Origin: Bathymodiolus brooksi
Lineage: Eukaryota > Mollusca > Bivalvia > Mytilida > Modiolidae
Direction: 5' to 3'
DNA: 64,000 nt
Assembly: GCA_963680875.1 (NCBI GenBank)
Contig: OY804585.1
Location: 28,386,186 to 28,450,185 of the forward strand
Of this stretch, positions 10,887 through 25,961 are shown one piece after another. The notes below the pieces were generated by a model that was not told the DNA's origin, did not search any database, and saw nothing but the letters and a program-made list of their open reading frames with translations. A program made the position numbers and the translations under genes. Position 1 is the first letter of the stretch. Each line of letters starts with the position of its first letter.

Positions 10887-13800
10887 AGTAGTAAGTGTTT
10901 CTGTATTGACTTGGTTTATTAAATAAACATCTATTATTGAAATTTACTGTTCCTAAATGATGGAATTGTTATTAAAAGTAAGGGTTCTCCTACCACAGAT
11001 ATAGGTGACACTGATTTTAGATATTAAAACTAAGGGTTCTCCTACCACATACATAGGTGACGCTGATTGTAGATATTAAAACTAAGGGTTCTCCTACCAC
11101 AGACAGTAGTCAGTGTTTCTGTATTGTCTTGGTTTATTAAATAAACATCTATTATTGAAATTTACTGTTCCTTAATGATGGAATTGTTATTAAAAGTAAG
11201 GGTTCTCCTACCACAGATATAGGTGACGCAGATTTTAGATATTAAAACTAAGGGTTCTCCTACCACAGACATAGGTGACGCTGATTTTAGATATTAAAAC
11301 TCAGGGTTCTCTTACCACAGACATAGGTGACGCTGAATTTAGATATTAAATCTACGGGTTCTCCTACCACAGACATAGGTGACGCTGATTTTAGATATTA
11401 AAACTAAGGGTTCTCCTACCACAGACATAGGTGACGCTGATTTTAGATATTAAAAGTAAGGGTTCTCCTACCACAGACATAGGTGACGCTGATTTTAGAT
11501 ATTAAAACTAAGGGTTCTCCTACCACAGACATAGGTGACGCTGATTTTAGATATTAAAACTAAGGGTTCTCCTACCACATACATAGGTGACGCTGATTTT
11601 AGATATTAAAACTAAGGGTTCTCCTACCACAGACAGTAGTCAGTGTTTCTGTATTGACTTGGTTTATTAAATAAACATCTATTATTGAAATTTACTGTTC
11701 CTAAATGATGGAATTGTTATTAAAAGTAAGGGTTCTCCTACCACAGATATTGGTGACACTGATTTTAGATATTAAAACTAAGGGTTCTCCTACCACATAC
11801 ATAGGTGACGCTGATTTTAGATATTAAAACTAAGGGTTCTCCTACCACAGACAGTAGTCAGTGTTTCTGTATTGACTTGGTTTATTAAATAAACATCTAT
11901 TATTGAAATTTACTGTTCCTAAATGATGGAATTGTTATTAAAAGTAAGGGTTCTCCTACCACAGATATAGGTGACGCAGATTTTAGATATTAAAACTAAG
12001 GGTTCTCCTACCACAGACATAGGTGACGCTGATTTTAGATATTAAAACTCAGGGTTCTCTTACCACAGACATAGGTGACGCTGATTTTAGATATTAAATC
12101 TACGGGTTCTCCTACCACAGACATAGGTGACGCTGAATTTAGATATTAAAACTAAGTGTTCTCCTACCACAGACATAGGTGACGCTGATTTTAGATATTA
12201 AAACTAAGGGTTCTCCTACCACAGACATAGATGTTGCTGATTTTAGATATTAAAACTAAGGGTTCTCCTACCACAGACATAGGTGACGCTGATTTTAGAT
12301 ATTAAAACTAAGGGTTCTCCTACCACAGACATAGGTGACGCTGATTTTAGATATTAAAACTAAGGTTTCTCCTACCACAGACAGTAGTCAGTGTTTCTGT
12401 ATTGACTTGGTTTATTAAATAAACATCTATTATTGAAATTTACTGTTCCTAAATGATGGAATTGTTATTAAAAGTAAGGGTTCTCCTACCACAGATATAG
12501 GTGACGCTGATTTTGGATATTAAAACTCAGGGTTCTCTTACCACAGACATAGGTGACGCTGATTTAAGATATTAAAACTAAGGGTTCTCCTACCACAGAT
12601 ATAGGTGACGCTTATTTTAGATATTAAAACTAAGGGTTCTGCTACCACAGACATAGGTGACGCTGATTTTAGATATTAAAACTAAAGGTTCTCCTACCAC
12701 ATACATAGGTGACGCTGATTTTAGATATTAAAACTAAGGGTTCTCCTACCACAGACATAGGTGACGCTGATTTTAGATATCAAAACTCAGGGTTCTCTTA
12801 CCACAGACATAGGTGACGCTGATTTTAGATATTAAAACTAAGGGTTCTCCTACCACAGATATAGGTGACGCTTATTTTAGATATTAAAACTAAGGGTTCT
12901 GCTACCACAGACATAGGTGACGCTGATTTTAGATATTAAAACTAAGGGTTCTCCTACCACAGACATAGGTGACGCTGATCTTAGATATTAAAACTAAGGG
13001 TTCTCCTACCACAGACATAGGTGACGCTGATTTTAGATATTAAAACTAAGGGTTCTCCTACCACAGACAGTAGTCAGTGTTTCTGTATTGACTTGGTTTA
13101 TTAAATAAACATCTATTATTGAAATTTACTGTTCCTAAATGATGGAATTGTTATTAAAAGTAAGGGTTCTCCTACCACAGATATAGGTGACGCAGATTTT
13201 AGATATTAAAACTCAGGGTTCTCTTACCACAGACATGGGTGACACTGATTTTAGATATTAAAAGTAAGGGTTCTCGAACCACACATAGTTGACGCTTATT
13301 TCAGATATTAAAACTCAGGGTTCTCCTACCACAGACATAGGTGACGCTGATTTTAGATATTAAAACTAAGGGTTCTCCTACCACAGACATAGGTGACGCT
13401 GATTTTAGATATTAAAACTCAGGGTTCTCCTACCACATACATAGGTGACGCTGATTTTACATATTAAAACTCAGGATTCTCCTACCACATACATAGGTGA
13501 CGCTGATTATAGATATTAAAACTAAGGGTTCTCCTACCACAGACATAGGTGACGCTGATTTTAGATATTAAAACTAAGGTTTCTCCTACCACATACATAG
13601 GTGACGCTGATTTTAGATATTAAAACTAAGGGTTCTCCTACCACAGACAGAAGTCAGTGTTTCTGTATTGACTTGGTTTATTAAATAAACATCTATTATT
13701 GAAATTTACTGTTCCTAAATGATGGAATTGTTATTAAAAGTAAGGGTTCTCCTACCACAGATATAGGTGACACTGATTTTAGATATTAAAACTAAGGGTT

Positions 13801-16340
13801 CTCCTACCACATACATAGGTGACGCTGATTGTAGATATTAAAACTAAGTGTTCTCCTACCACAGACAGTAGTCAGTGTTTCTGTATTGTCTTGGTTTATT
13901 AAATAAACATCTATTATTGAAATTTACTGTTCCTTAATGATGGAATTGTTATTAAAAGTAAGGGTTCTCCTACCACAGATATAGGTGACGCAGATTTTAG
14001 ATATTAAAACTAAGGGTTCTCCTACCACAGACATAGGTGACGCTGATTTTAGATATTAAAACTCAGGGTTCTCTTACCACAGACATAGGTGACGCTGAAT
14101 TTAGATATTAAATCTACGGGTTCTCCTACCACAGACATAGGTGACGCTGATTTTAGATATTAAAACTAAGGGTTCTCCTACCACAGACATATGTGACGCT
14201 GATTTTAGATATTAAAAGTAAGGGTTCTCCTACCACAGACATAGGTGACGCTGATTTTAGATATTAAAACTAAGGGTTCTCCTACCACAGACATAGGTGA
14301 CGCTGATTTTAGATATTAAAACTAAGGGTTCTCCTACCACATTCATAGGTGACGCTGATTTTAGATATTAAAACTAAGGGTTCTCCTACCACAGACAGTA
14401 GTCAGTGTTTCTGTATTGACTTGGTTTATTAAATAAACATCTATTATTGAAATTTACTGTTCCTAAATGATGGAATTGTTATTAAAAGTAAGGGTTCTCC
14501 TACCACAGATATTGGTGACACTGATTTTAGATATTAAAACTAAGGGTTCTCCTACCACATACATAGGTGACGCTGATTTTAGATATTAAAACTAAGGGTT
14601 CTCCTACCACAGACAGTAGTCAGTGTTTCTGTATTGACTTGGTTTATTAAATAAACATCTATTATTGAAATTTACTGTTCCTAAATGATGGAATTGTTAT
14701 TAAAAGTAAGGGTTCTCCTACCACAGATATAGGTGACGCAGATTTTAGATATTAAAACTAAGGGTTCTCCTACCACAGACATAGGTGACGCTGATTTTAG
14801 ATATTAAAACTCAGGGTTCTCTTACCACAGACATAGGTGACGCTGATTTTAGATATTAAATCTACGGGTTCTCCTACCACAGACATAGGTGACGCTGATT
14901 TTAGATATTAAAACTAAGTGTTCTCCTACCACAGACATAGGTGACGCTGACTTTAGATATTAAAACTAAGGGTTCTCCTACCACAGACATAGATGTTGCT
15001 GATTTTAGATATTAAAACTAAGGGTTCTCCTACCACAGACATAGGTGACGCTGATTTTAGATATTAAAACTAAGGGTTCTCCTACCACAGACATAGGTGA
15101 CGCTGATTTTAGATATTAAAACTAAGGTTTCTCCTACCACAGACAGTAGTCAGTGTTTCTGTATTGACTTGGTTTATTAAATAAACATCTATTATTGAAA
15201 TTTACTGTTCCTAAATGATGGAATTGTTATTAAAAGTAAGGGTTCTCCTACCACAGATATAGGTGACGCTGATTTTAGATATTAAAACTCAGGGTTCTCT
15301 TACCACAGACATAGGTGACGCTGATTTAAGATATTAAAACTAAGGGTTCTCCTACCACAGATATAGGTGACGCTTATTTTAGATATTAAAACTAAGGGTT
15401 CTGCTACCACAGACATAGGTGACGCTGATTTTAGATATTAAAACTAAAGGTTCTCCTACCACATACATAGGTGACGCTGATTTTAGATATTAAAACTAAG
15501 GGTTCTCCTACCACAGACATAGGTGACGCTGATTTTAGATATTAAAACTCAGGGTTCTCTTACCACAGACATAGGTGACGCTGATTTTAGATATTAAAAC
15601 TAAGGGTTCTCCTACCACAGATATAGGTGACGCTTATTTTAGATATTAAAACTAAGGGTTCTGCTACCACAGACATAGGTGACGCTTATTTTAGATATTA
15701 AAACTAAGGGTTCTCCTACCACAGACATAGGTGACGCTGATCTTAGATATTAAAACTAAGGGTTCTCCTACCACAGACATAGGTGACGCTGATTTTAGAT
15801 ATTAAAACTAAGGGTTCTCCTACCACAGACAGTAGTCAGTGTTTCTGTATTGACTTGGTTTATTAAATAAACATCTATTATTGAAATTTACTGTTCCTAA
15901 ATGATGGAATTGTTATTAAAAGTAAGGGTTCTCCTACCACAGATATAGGTGACGCAGATTTTAGATATTAAAACTCAGGGTTCTCTTACCACAGACATGG
16001 GTGACACTGATTTTAGATATTAAAAGTAAGGGTTCTCGAACCACACATAGTTGACGCTTATTTCAGATATTAAAACTCAGGGTTCTCCTACCACAGACAT
16101 AGGTGACGCTGATTTTAGATATTAAAACTAAGGGTTCTCCTACCACAGACATAGGTGACGCTGATTTTAGATATTAAAACTAAGGGTTCTCCTACCACAT
16201 ACATAGGTGACGCTGATTTTACATATTAAAACTCAGGATTCTCCTACCACATACATAGGTGACGCTGATTATAGATATTAAAACTAAGGGTTCTCCTACC
16301 ACAGACATAGGTGACGCTGATTTTAGATATTAAAACTAAG
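10887..16340 (+). repeat. 2,762-bp higher-order repeat, two tandem copies
   Basis: Copy 1 has cores 10887, 11105, 11635, 11853, 12383 and 13069. Copy 2 has 13649, 13867, 14397, 14615, 15145 and 15831, each 2,762 bp later. Shared rare changes include GATGTTGCTG, GGTTCTGCTAC, CTCGAACCACACATAG and CAGGATTCTCC. Identity fades at about 13,580 in copy 1 and 16,340 in copy 2. The core at 13649 starts AGAAGTCAG like the core at 10617, but its downstream flank matches that of 10887, which suggests the exchange took place in the S unit. Confidence 0.88.
13257..13306 (+). repeat. 50-bp monomer, CACACATAG type
   Basis: The monomer reads CTCGAACCACACATAGTTG, with one AC pair fewer than the CACACACATAGTTG form, and ends CTTATTTCAGAT. 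Related 50-bp monomers recur near 16,020, 19,155, 22,075, 25,210, 29,570, 31,490, 35,850, 41,270, 50,850, 55,865, 56,610, 59,420 and 63,190. They explain most spacings that are 2 bp short (476, 528, 580, 892). Confidence 0.85.
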
Positions 16341-18104
16341 GGTTCTCCTACCACAGACATAGGTGACGTTGATTTTAGATATTAAAACTAAGGGTTCTCC
16401 TACCACAGACATAGGTGACGCTGATTTTAGATATTAAAACTAAGGGTTCTCCTACCACAGACATAGGTGACGCTGATTTTAGATATTAAAACTAAGGGTT
16501 CTCCTACCACAGACATAGGTGACGCTGATTTTAGATATTAAAACTAAGGGTTTTCCTACCACAGACATAGGTGACGCTGATTTTAGATATTAAAACTAAG
16601 GGTTCTCCTACCTCAGACATAGGTGAGGTTGATTTTAGATATTAAAACTAAGGGGTCTCCTACCACATACATAGGTGACGCTGATCTTAGATATTAAAAC
16701 TAAGGGTTCTCCTACCAGAGACAGTAGTCAGTGTTTCTGTATTGACTTGGTTTATTAAATAAACATCTATTATTGAAATTTACTGTTCCTAAATGATGGA
16801 ATTGTTATTAAAAGTAAGGGTTCTCCTACCACAGATATAGGTGACGCAGATTTTAGATATTAAAACTAAGGGTTCTCATACCACAGACATAGGTGAAGCT
16901 GATTTTAGATATTAAAACTTAGGATTTTCTTACCACAGACATAGGTGACGCTGATTTTAGATATTAAAACTAAGGGTTCTCCAAAGACAAACATAGTTGA
17001 CGCTTATTTTAGATATTAAAACTCAGGGTTCTCCTACCACAGACATAGGTGACGCTGATTTTAGATATTAAAACTAAGGGTTCTCCTACCACAGACATAG
17101 GTGACGTTGATTTTAGATATTAAAACTAAGGGTTCTCCTACCACAGACATAGGTGACGCTGATTTTAGATATTAAAACTAAGGGTTCTCCTACCACAGAC
17201 ATAGGTGACGCTGATTTTAGATATTAAAACTAAGGGTTCTCCTACCACAGACATAGGTGACACTGATTTTAGATATTAAAACTAAGGGTTCTCCTACCTC
17301 AGACATAGGTGAGGTTGATTTTAGATATTAAAACTAAGGGTTCTCCTACCACATACATAGGTGACGCTGATCTTAGATATTAAAACTAAGGGTTCTCCTA
17401 CCAGAGACAGTAGTCAGTGTTTCTGTATTGACTTGGTTTATTAAATAAACATCTATTATTGAAATTTACTGTTCCTAAATGATGGAATTGTTATTAAAAG
17501 TAAGGGTTCTCCTACCAAAGATATAGGTGACACTGATTTTAGATATTAAAACTAAGGGTTCTACTACCACATACATAGGTGACGCTGATTTTAGATATTA
17601 AAACTAAGGGTTTTCCTACCACAGACATAGGTGACGTTGATTTTAGATATTAAAACTAAGGGTTTTCCTACTACACACATAGGTGACGCTGATCTTAGAT
17701 ATTAAAACTAAGGGTTCTCCTACCACATACAGTAGTCAGTGTTTCTGTCTTGACTTGGTTTATTAAATAAACATCTATTATTGAAATTTACTGTTCCTAA
17801 ATGATGGAATTGTTATTAAAAGTAAGGGTTCTCCTACCACAGATATAGGTGACACTGATTTTAGATATTAAAACTAAGGGTTCTCCTACCACAGACATAG
17901 GTGACGCTGATTTTAGATATTAAAACGCAGGGTTCTCCTACCACAGACATAGGTGACGCTGATTTTAGATATTAAAACTAAGGGTTCTCCTACCACATAC
18001 ATAGGTGACGCTGATTTTAGATATTAAAACTAAGGGTTCTCCTACCACATACATAGGTGACGCTGATCTTAGATATTAAAACTAAGGGTTCTCCTACCAC
18101 AGAC

Positions 18105-18187
18105 AGTAGTCAGTGTTTCTGTATTGACTTGGTTATTAAATAAACATCTATTATTGAAATTTACTGTTCCTAAATGATGGAATTGTT
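18105..18187 (+). repeat. 83-bp S core (palindrome-broken type)
   Basis: One T is missing, giving TTGGTTATTAAATAAAC, so the left palindrome arm no longer matches the right. The same allele is at 24159-24241 and 30440-30522, the equivalent places in the next two HOR copies. It produces the 217-bp spacing to the following core. A different 83-bp allele (TTGTTTATT, palindrome intact) is at 28687-28769 and 34968-35050. Confidence 0.85.
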
Positions 18188-20169
18188 ATTAAAAGTAAGG
18201 GTTCTCCTACCACAGATATAGGTGACACTGATTTTAGATATTAAAACTAAGGGTTCTCCTACCACATACATAGGTGACGCTGATTTTAGATATTAAAACT
18301 AAGGGTTCTCCTACCACAGACAGTAGTCAGTGTTTCTGTATTGACTTGGTTTATTAAATAAACATCTATTATTGAAATTTACTGTTCCTAAATGATGGAA
18401 TTGTTATTAAAAGTAAGGGTTCTCCTACCACAGATATAGGTGACGCAGATTTTAGATATTAAAACTAAGAGTTCTCCTACCACAGACATAGGTGACGCTG
18501 ATTTTAGATATTAAAACTCAGGGTTCTCTTACCACAGACATAGGTGACGCTGATTTTAGATATTAAAACTAAGTGTTCTCCTACCACAGACATAGGTGAC
18601 GCTGATTTTAGATATTAAAACTAAGGGTTCTCCTACCACAGACATAGATGATGCTGATTTTAGATATTAAAACTAAGGGTTCTCTTACCACAGATATAGG
18701 TGACGCTGATTTTAGATATTAAAACTAAGGGTTCTCCTACCACAGATATAGGTGACGCTGATTTTAGATATTAAAACTAAGGGTTCTGCTACCACAGACA
18801 TAGGTGACGCTGATTTTAGATATTAAAACTAAGGGTTCTCCTACCACATACATAGGTGACGCTGATTTTAGATATTAAAACTAAGGGTTCTCCTACCACA
18901 GACAGTAGTCAGTGTTTCTGTATTGACTTGGTTTATTAAATAAACATCTATTATTGAAATATACTGTTCCTAAATGATGGAATTGTTATTAAAAGTAAGG
19001 GTTCTCCTACCACAGATATAGGTGACGCAGATTTTAGATATTAAAACTAAGGGTTCTCCTACCACAGATATAGGTGACGCTGATTTTAGATATTAAAACT
19101 CTGGGTTCTCTTACGACAGACATGGGTGACACTGATTTTAGATATTAAAACTAAGTTCTCTCCAACCACACATAGTTGACGCTTATTACAGATATTAAAA
19201 CTCAGGGTGCTCCTACCACAGACATAGGTGACGCTGATTTTAGATATTAAAACTAAGGGTTCTCCTACCACAGACATAGGTGACGCTGATTTTAGATATT
19301 AAAACTCAAGGTTCTCCTACCACAGACATAGGTGACGCTGATTTTACATATTAAAGCTCAGGATTCTCCTAACACATACATAGGTGACGCTGATCTTAGA
19401 TATTAAAACTAAGGGTTCTCCTACCAGAGACAGTAGTCAGTGTTTCTGTATTGACTTGGTTTATTAAATAAACATCTATTATTGAAATTTCCTGTTCCTA
19501 AATGATGGAATTGTTATTAAAAGTAAGGGTTCTCCTACCATAGATATAGGTGACGCAGATTTTAGATATTTAAACTAAGGGTTCTCTTACCACATACATA
19601 GGTGACGCTGATTTTAGATATTAAAACTCAGGGTTTTCTTACCACAGACATAGGTGACGCTGATTTTAGATATTAAAACTAAGGGTTCTCCAACCACACA
19701 CATAGTTGACGCTTATTTTAGATATTAAAACTCAGGGTTCTCCTACCACAGACATAGGTGACGCTGATTTTAGATATTAAAACTAAGGGTTCTCCTACCA
19801 CAGACATAGGTGACGTTGATTTTAGATATTAAAACTAAGGGTTCTCCTACCACAGACATAGGTGACGCTGATTTTAGATATTAAAACTAAGGGTTCTCCT
19901 ACCACAGACATAGGTGACGCTGATTTTAGATATTAAAACTAAGGGTTCTCCTACCACAGACATAGGTTAAGCTGATTTTAGATATTAAAACTAAGGGTTC
20001 TCCTACCACAGACATAGGTGAGACTGGCTTTAGATATTAAAACTAAGGGTTCTCCTACCTCAGACATAGGTGAGGTTGATTTTAGATATTAAAACTAAGG
20101 GGTCTCCTACCACATACATAGGTGACGCTGATCTTAGATATTAAAACTAAGGGTTTTCCTACCAGAGAC

Positions 20170-20254
20170 AGTAGTCAGTGTTTCTGTATTGACTTGGTTT
20201 ATTAAATAACCATTTTATTATTGAAATTTACTGTTCCTAAATGATGGAATTGTT
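20170..20254 (+). repeat. 85-bp S core (CATTTTATTATT type)
   Basis: AAATAACCATTTTATTATTG replaces AAATAAACATCTATTATTG, adding one base and shortening the palindrome. The allele recurs at 26494 and 32775. Relatives with AAACATTTTATT are at 37501, 40754, 47342 and 51714, and one with AAGCATTTTATT is at 44089. All have the CCAGAGAC head and occupy the same relative place in their HORs, so they form one inherited subfamily. Confidence 0.86.
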
Positions 20255-23200
20255 ATTAAAAGTAAGGGTTCTCCTACCACAGATATAGGTGACACTGATT
20301 TTAGATATTAAAACTCAGGGTTCTCCTACCACATACATAGGTGACGCTGATTTTAGATATTAAAACTAAGGTTTTTCCTACCACTTACATAGGTGACGCT
20401 GATCTTAGATATTAAAACTAAGGGTTCTCCTACCACAGACAGTAGTCAGTGTTTCTGTCTTGACTTGGTTTATTAAATAAACATCTATTATTGAAATTTA
20501 CTGTTCCTAAATGATGGAATTGTTATTAAAAGTAAGGGTTCTCCTACCACAGATATAGGTGACACTGATTTAAGATATTAAAACTAAGGGTTCTCCTACC
20601 ACAGACATAGGTGACGCTGATTTTAGATATTAAAACTCAGGGTTCTCCTACCACAGACATAGGTGACGCTCATTTTAGATATTAAAACTAAGGGTTCTCC
20701 TACCACATACATAGGTGACGCTGATTTTAGATATTAAAACTAAGGGTTCCCCTACCACAGACATAGGTGACGTTGATCTTAGATATTAAAACTAAGGGTT
20801 CTCCTACCGCATACATAGGTGACGCTGATCTTAGATATTAAAACTAAGGGTTCTCCTACCACAGACAGTAGTCAGTGTTTCTGTATTGACTTGGTTTATT
20901 AAATAAACATCTATTATTGAAATTTACTGTTCCTAAATGATGGAATTGTTATTAAAAGTAAGGGTTCTCCTACCACAGATATAGGTGACACTGATTTTAG
21001 ATATTAAAACTAAGGGTTCTCCTACCACATACATAGGTGACGCTGATTGTAGATATTAAAACTAAGGGTTCTCCTACCACAGACAGTAGTCAGTGTTTCT
21101 GTATTGTCTTGGTTTATTAAATAAACATCTATTATTGAAATTTACTGTTCCTAAATGATGGAATTGTTATTAAAAGTAAGGGTTCTCCTACCACAGATAT
21201 AGGTGACGCAGATTTTAGATATTAAAACTAAGGGTTCTCCTACCACAGACATAGGTGACGCTGATTTTAGATATTAAAACTCAGGGTTCTCTTACCACAG
21301 ACATAGGTGACGCTGATTTTAGATATTAAATCTACGGGTTCTCCTACCACAGACATAGGTGACGCTGATTTTAGATATTAAAACTAAGGGTTCTCCTACC
21401 ACAGACATAGGTGACGCTGATTTTAGATATTAAAACTAAGGGTTCTCCTACCACAGACATAGGTGACGCTGATTTTAGATATTAAAACTAAGGGTTCTCC
21501 TACCACAGACATAGGTGACGCTGATTTTAGATATTAAAGCTAAGGGTTCTCCTACCACATACATAGGTGACGCTGATTTTAGATATTAAAACTAAGGGTT
21601 CTCCTACCACAGACAGTAGTCAGTGTTTCTGTATTGACATGGTTTATTAAATAAACATCTATTATTGAAATTTACTGTTCCTAAATGATGGAATTGTTAT
21701 TAAAAGTAAGGGTTCTCCTACCACAGATATTGGTGACACTGATTTTAGATATTAAAACTAAGGGTTCTCCTACCACAGACATAGGTGACGCTGATCTTAG
21801 ATATTAAAAGTAAGGGTTCTCCTACCACAGACATAGGTGACGCTGATTTTAGATATTAAAACTAAGGGTTCTCCTACCACAGACAGTAGTCAGTGTTTCT
21901 GTATTGACTTGGTTTATTAAATAAACATCTATTATTGAAATTTACTGTTCCTAAATGATGGAATTGTTATTAAAAGTAAGGGTTCTCCTACCACAGATAT
22001 AGGTGACGCAGATTTTAGATATTAAAACTCAGGGTTCTCTTACCACAGACATGGGTGACACTGATTTTAGATATTAAAAGTAAGGGTTCTCGAACCACAC
22101 ATAGTTGACGCTTATTTCAGATATTAAAACTCAGGGTTCTCCTACCACAGACATAGGTGACGCTGATTTTAGATATTAAAACTAAGGGTTCTCCTACCAC
22201 AGACATAGGTGACGCTGATTTTAGATATTAAAACTAAGGGTTCTCCTACCACATACATAGGTGACGCTGATTTTACATATTAAAACTCAGGATTCTCCTA
22301 CCACATACATAGGTGACGCTGATTATAGATATTAAAACTAAGGGTTCTCCTACCACAGACATAGGTGACGCTGATTTTAGATATTAAAACTAAGGGTTCT
22401 CCTACCACAGACATAGGTGACGTTGATTTTAGATATTAAAACTAAGGGTTCTCCTACCACAGACATAGGTGACGCTGATTTTAGATATTAAAACTAAGGG
22501 TTCTCCTACCACAGACATAGGTGACGCTGATTTTAGATATTAAAACTAAGGGTTCTCCTACCACAGACATAGGTGACGCTGATTTTAGATATTAAAACTA
22601 AGGGTTTTCCTACCACAGACATAGGTGACGCTGATTTTAGATATTAAAACTAAGGGTTCTCCTACCTCAGACATAGGTGAGGTTGATTTTAGATATTAAA
22701 ACTAAGGGGTCTCCTACCACATACATAGGTGACGCTGATCTTAGATATTAAAACTAAGGGTTCTCCTACCAGAGACAGTAGTCAGTGTTTCTGTATTGAC
22801 TTGGTTTATTAAATAAACATCTATTATTGAAATTTACTGTTCCTAAATGATGGAATTGTTATTAAAAGTAAGGGTTCTCCTACCACAGATATAGGTGACG
22901 CAGATTTTAGATATTAAAACTAAGGGTTCTCATACCACAGACATAGGTGAAGCTGATTTTAGATATTAAAACTCAGGATTTTCTTACCACAGACATAGGT
23001 GACGCTGATTTTAGATATTAAAACTAAGGGTTCTCCAAAGACAAACATAGTTGACGCTTATTTTAGATATTAAAACTCAGGGTTCTCCTACCACAGACAT
23101 AGGTGACGCTGATTTTAGATATTAAAACTAAGGGTTCTCCTACCACAGACATAGGTGACGTTGATTTTAGATATTAAAACTAAGGGTTCTCCTACCACAG

Positions 23201-25691
23201 ACATAGGTGACGCTGATTTTAGATATTAAAACTAAGGGTTCTCCTACCACAGACATAGGTGACGCTGATTTTAGATATTAAAACTAAGGGTTCTCCTACC
23301 ACAGACATAGGTGACACTGATTTTAGATATTAAAACTAAGGGTTCTCCTACCTCAGACATAGGTGAGGTTGATTTTAGATATTAAAACTAAGGGTTCTCC
23401 TACCACATACATAGGTGACGCTGATCTTAGATATTAAAACTAAGGGTTCTCCTACCAGAGACAGTAGTCAGTGTTTCTGTATTGACTTGGTTTATTAAAT
23501 AAACATCTATTATTGAAATTTACTGTTCCTAAATGATGGAATTGTTATTAAAAGTAAGGGTTCTCCTACCACAGATATAGGTGACACTGATTTTAGATAT
23601 TAAAACTAAGGGTTCTACTACCACATACATAGGTGACGCTGATTTTAGATATTAAAACTAAGGGTTTTCCTACCACAGACATAGGTGACGTTGATTTTAG
23701 ATATTAAAACTAAGGGTTTTCCTACTACACACATAGGTGACGCTGATCTTAGATATTAAAACTAAGGGTTCTCCTACCACATACAGTAGTCAGTGTTTCT
23801 GTCTTGACTTGGTTTATTAAATAAACATCTATTATTGAAATTTACTGTTCCTAAATGATGGAATTGTTATTAAAAGTAAGGGTTCTCCTACCACAGATAT
23901 AGGTGACACTGATTTTAGATATTAAAACTAAGGGTTCTCCTACCACAGACATAGGTGACGCTGATTTTAGATATTAAAACGCAGGGTTCTCCTACCACAG
24001 ACATAGGTGACGCTGATTTTAGATATTAAAACTAAGGGTTCTCCTACCACATACATAGGTGACGCTGATTTTAGATATTAAAACTAAGGGTTCTCCTACC
24101 ACATACATAGGTGACGCTGATCTTAGATATTAAAACTAAGGGTTCTCCTACCACAGACAGTAGTCAGTGTTTCTGTATTGACTTGGTTATTAAATAAACA
24201 TCTATTATTGAAATTTACTGTTCCTAAATGATGGAATTGTTATTAAAAGTAAGGGTTCTCCTACCACAGATATAGGTGACACTGATTTTAGATATTAAAA
24301 CTAAGGGTTCTCCTACCACATACATAGGTGACGCTGATTTTAGATATTAAAACTAAGGGTTCTCCTACCACAGACAGTAGTCAGTGTTTCTGTATTGACT
24401 TGGTTTATTAAATAAACATCTATTATTGAAATTTACTGTTCCTAAATGATGGAATTGTTATTAAAAGTAAGGGTTCTCCTACCACAGATATAGGTGACGC
24501 AGATTTTAGATATTAAAACTAAGAGTTCTCCTACCACAGACATAGGTGACGCTGATTTTAGATATTAAAACTCAGGGTTCTCTTACCACAGACATAGGTG
24601 ACGCTGATTTTAGATATTAAAACTAAGTGTTCTCCTACCACAGACATAGGTGACGCTGATTTTAGATATTAAAACTAAGGGTTCTCCTACCACAGACATA
24701 GATGATGCTGATTTTAGATATTAAAACTAAGGGTTCTCTTACCACAGACATAGGTGACGCTGATTTTAGATATTAAAACTAAGGGTTCTCCTACCACAGA
24801 TATAGGTGACGCTGATTTTAGATATTAAAACTAAGGGTTCTGCTACCACAGACATAGGTGACGCTGATTTTAGATATTAAAACTAAGGGTTCTCCTACCA
24901 CATACATAGGTGACGCTGATTTTAGATATTAAAACTAAGGGTTCTCCTACCACAGACAGTAGTCAGTGTTTCTGTATTGACTTGGTTTATTAAATAAACA
25001 TCTATTATTGAAATATACTGTTCCTAAATGATGGAATTGTTATTAAAAGTAAGGGTTCTCCTACCACAGATATAGGTGACGCAGATTTTAGATATTAAAA
25101 CTAAGGGTTCTCCTACCACAGATATAGGTGACGCTGATTTTAGATATTAAAACTCTGGGTTCTCTTACGACAGACATGGGTGACACTGATTTTAGATATT
25201 AAAACTAAGTTCTCTCCAACCACACATAGTTGACGCTTATTACAGATATTAAAACTCAGGGTGCTCCTACCACAGACATAGGTGACGCTGATTTTAGATA
25301 TTAAAACTAAGGGTTCTCCTACCACAGACATAGGTGACGCTGATTTTAGATATTAAAACTCAAGGTTCTCCTACCACAGACATAGGTGACGCTGATTTTA
25401 CATATTAAAGCTCAGGATTCTCCTAACACATACATAGGTGACGCTGATTATAGATATTAAAACTAAGGGTTCTCCTACCAGAGACAGTAGTCAGTGTTTC
25501 TGTATTGACTTGGTTTATTAAATAAACATCTATTATTGAAATTTCCTGTTCCTAAATGATGGAATTGTTATTAAAAGTAAGGGTTCTCCTACCATAGATA
25601 TAGGTGACGCAGATTTTAGATATTTAAACTAAGGGTTCTCTTACCACATACATAGGTGACGCTGATTTTAGATATTAAAACTAAGGGTTCT

Positions 25692-25961
25692 CCTACCACA
25701 TACATAGGTGACGCTGATTTTAGATATTAAAACTAAGGGTTCTCCTACCACAGACAGTAGTCAGTGTTTCTGTATTGACTTGGTTTATTAAATAAACATC
25801 TATTATTGAAATTTACTGTTCCTAAATGATGGAATTGTTATTAAAAGTAAGGGTTCTCCTACCACAGATATAGGTGACGCAGATTTTAGATATTAAAACT
25901 AAGGGTTCTCCTACCATAGATATAGGTGACGCTGATTTTAGATATTAAAACTCAGGGTTTT
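25692..25961 (+). repeat. 270-bp segment gained in HOR copy B
   Basis: Copy A goes from the monomer near 19,590 (TTCTCTTACCACATACATAGG) straight to a CAGGGTTTTCTTACC monomer. Copy B, and C after it, has extra monomers plus a complete S unit (core 25756-25839) and its follower. The size fits one S unit plus three monomers (114 + 156). Exact edges cannot be fixed because flank and insert are made of the same repeats. Confidence 0.7.

Noticed and set aside
19086..19277. 63-codon open reading frame on the - strand, with similar ones at 25140, 31421 and 63123
   Set aside because: It consists wholly of satellite monomers read in a frame opened by a 2-bp deletion and a few substitutions. There is no codon bias, no domain, and the same monomers elsewhere are full of stops.
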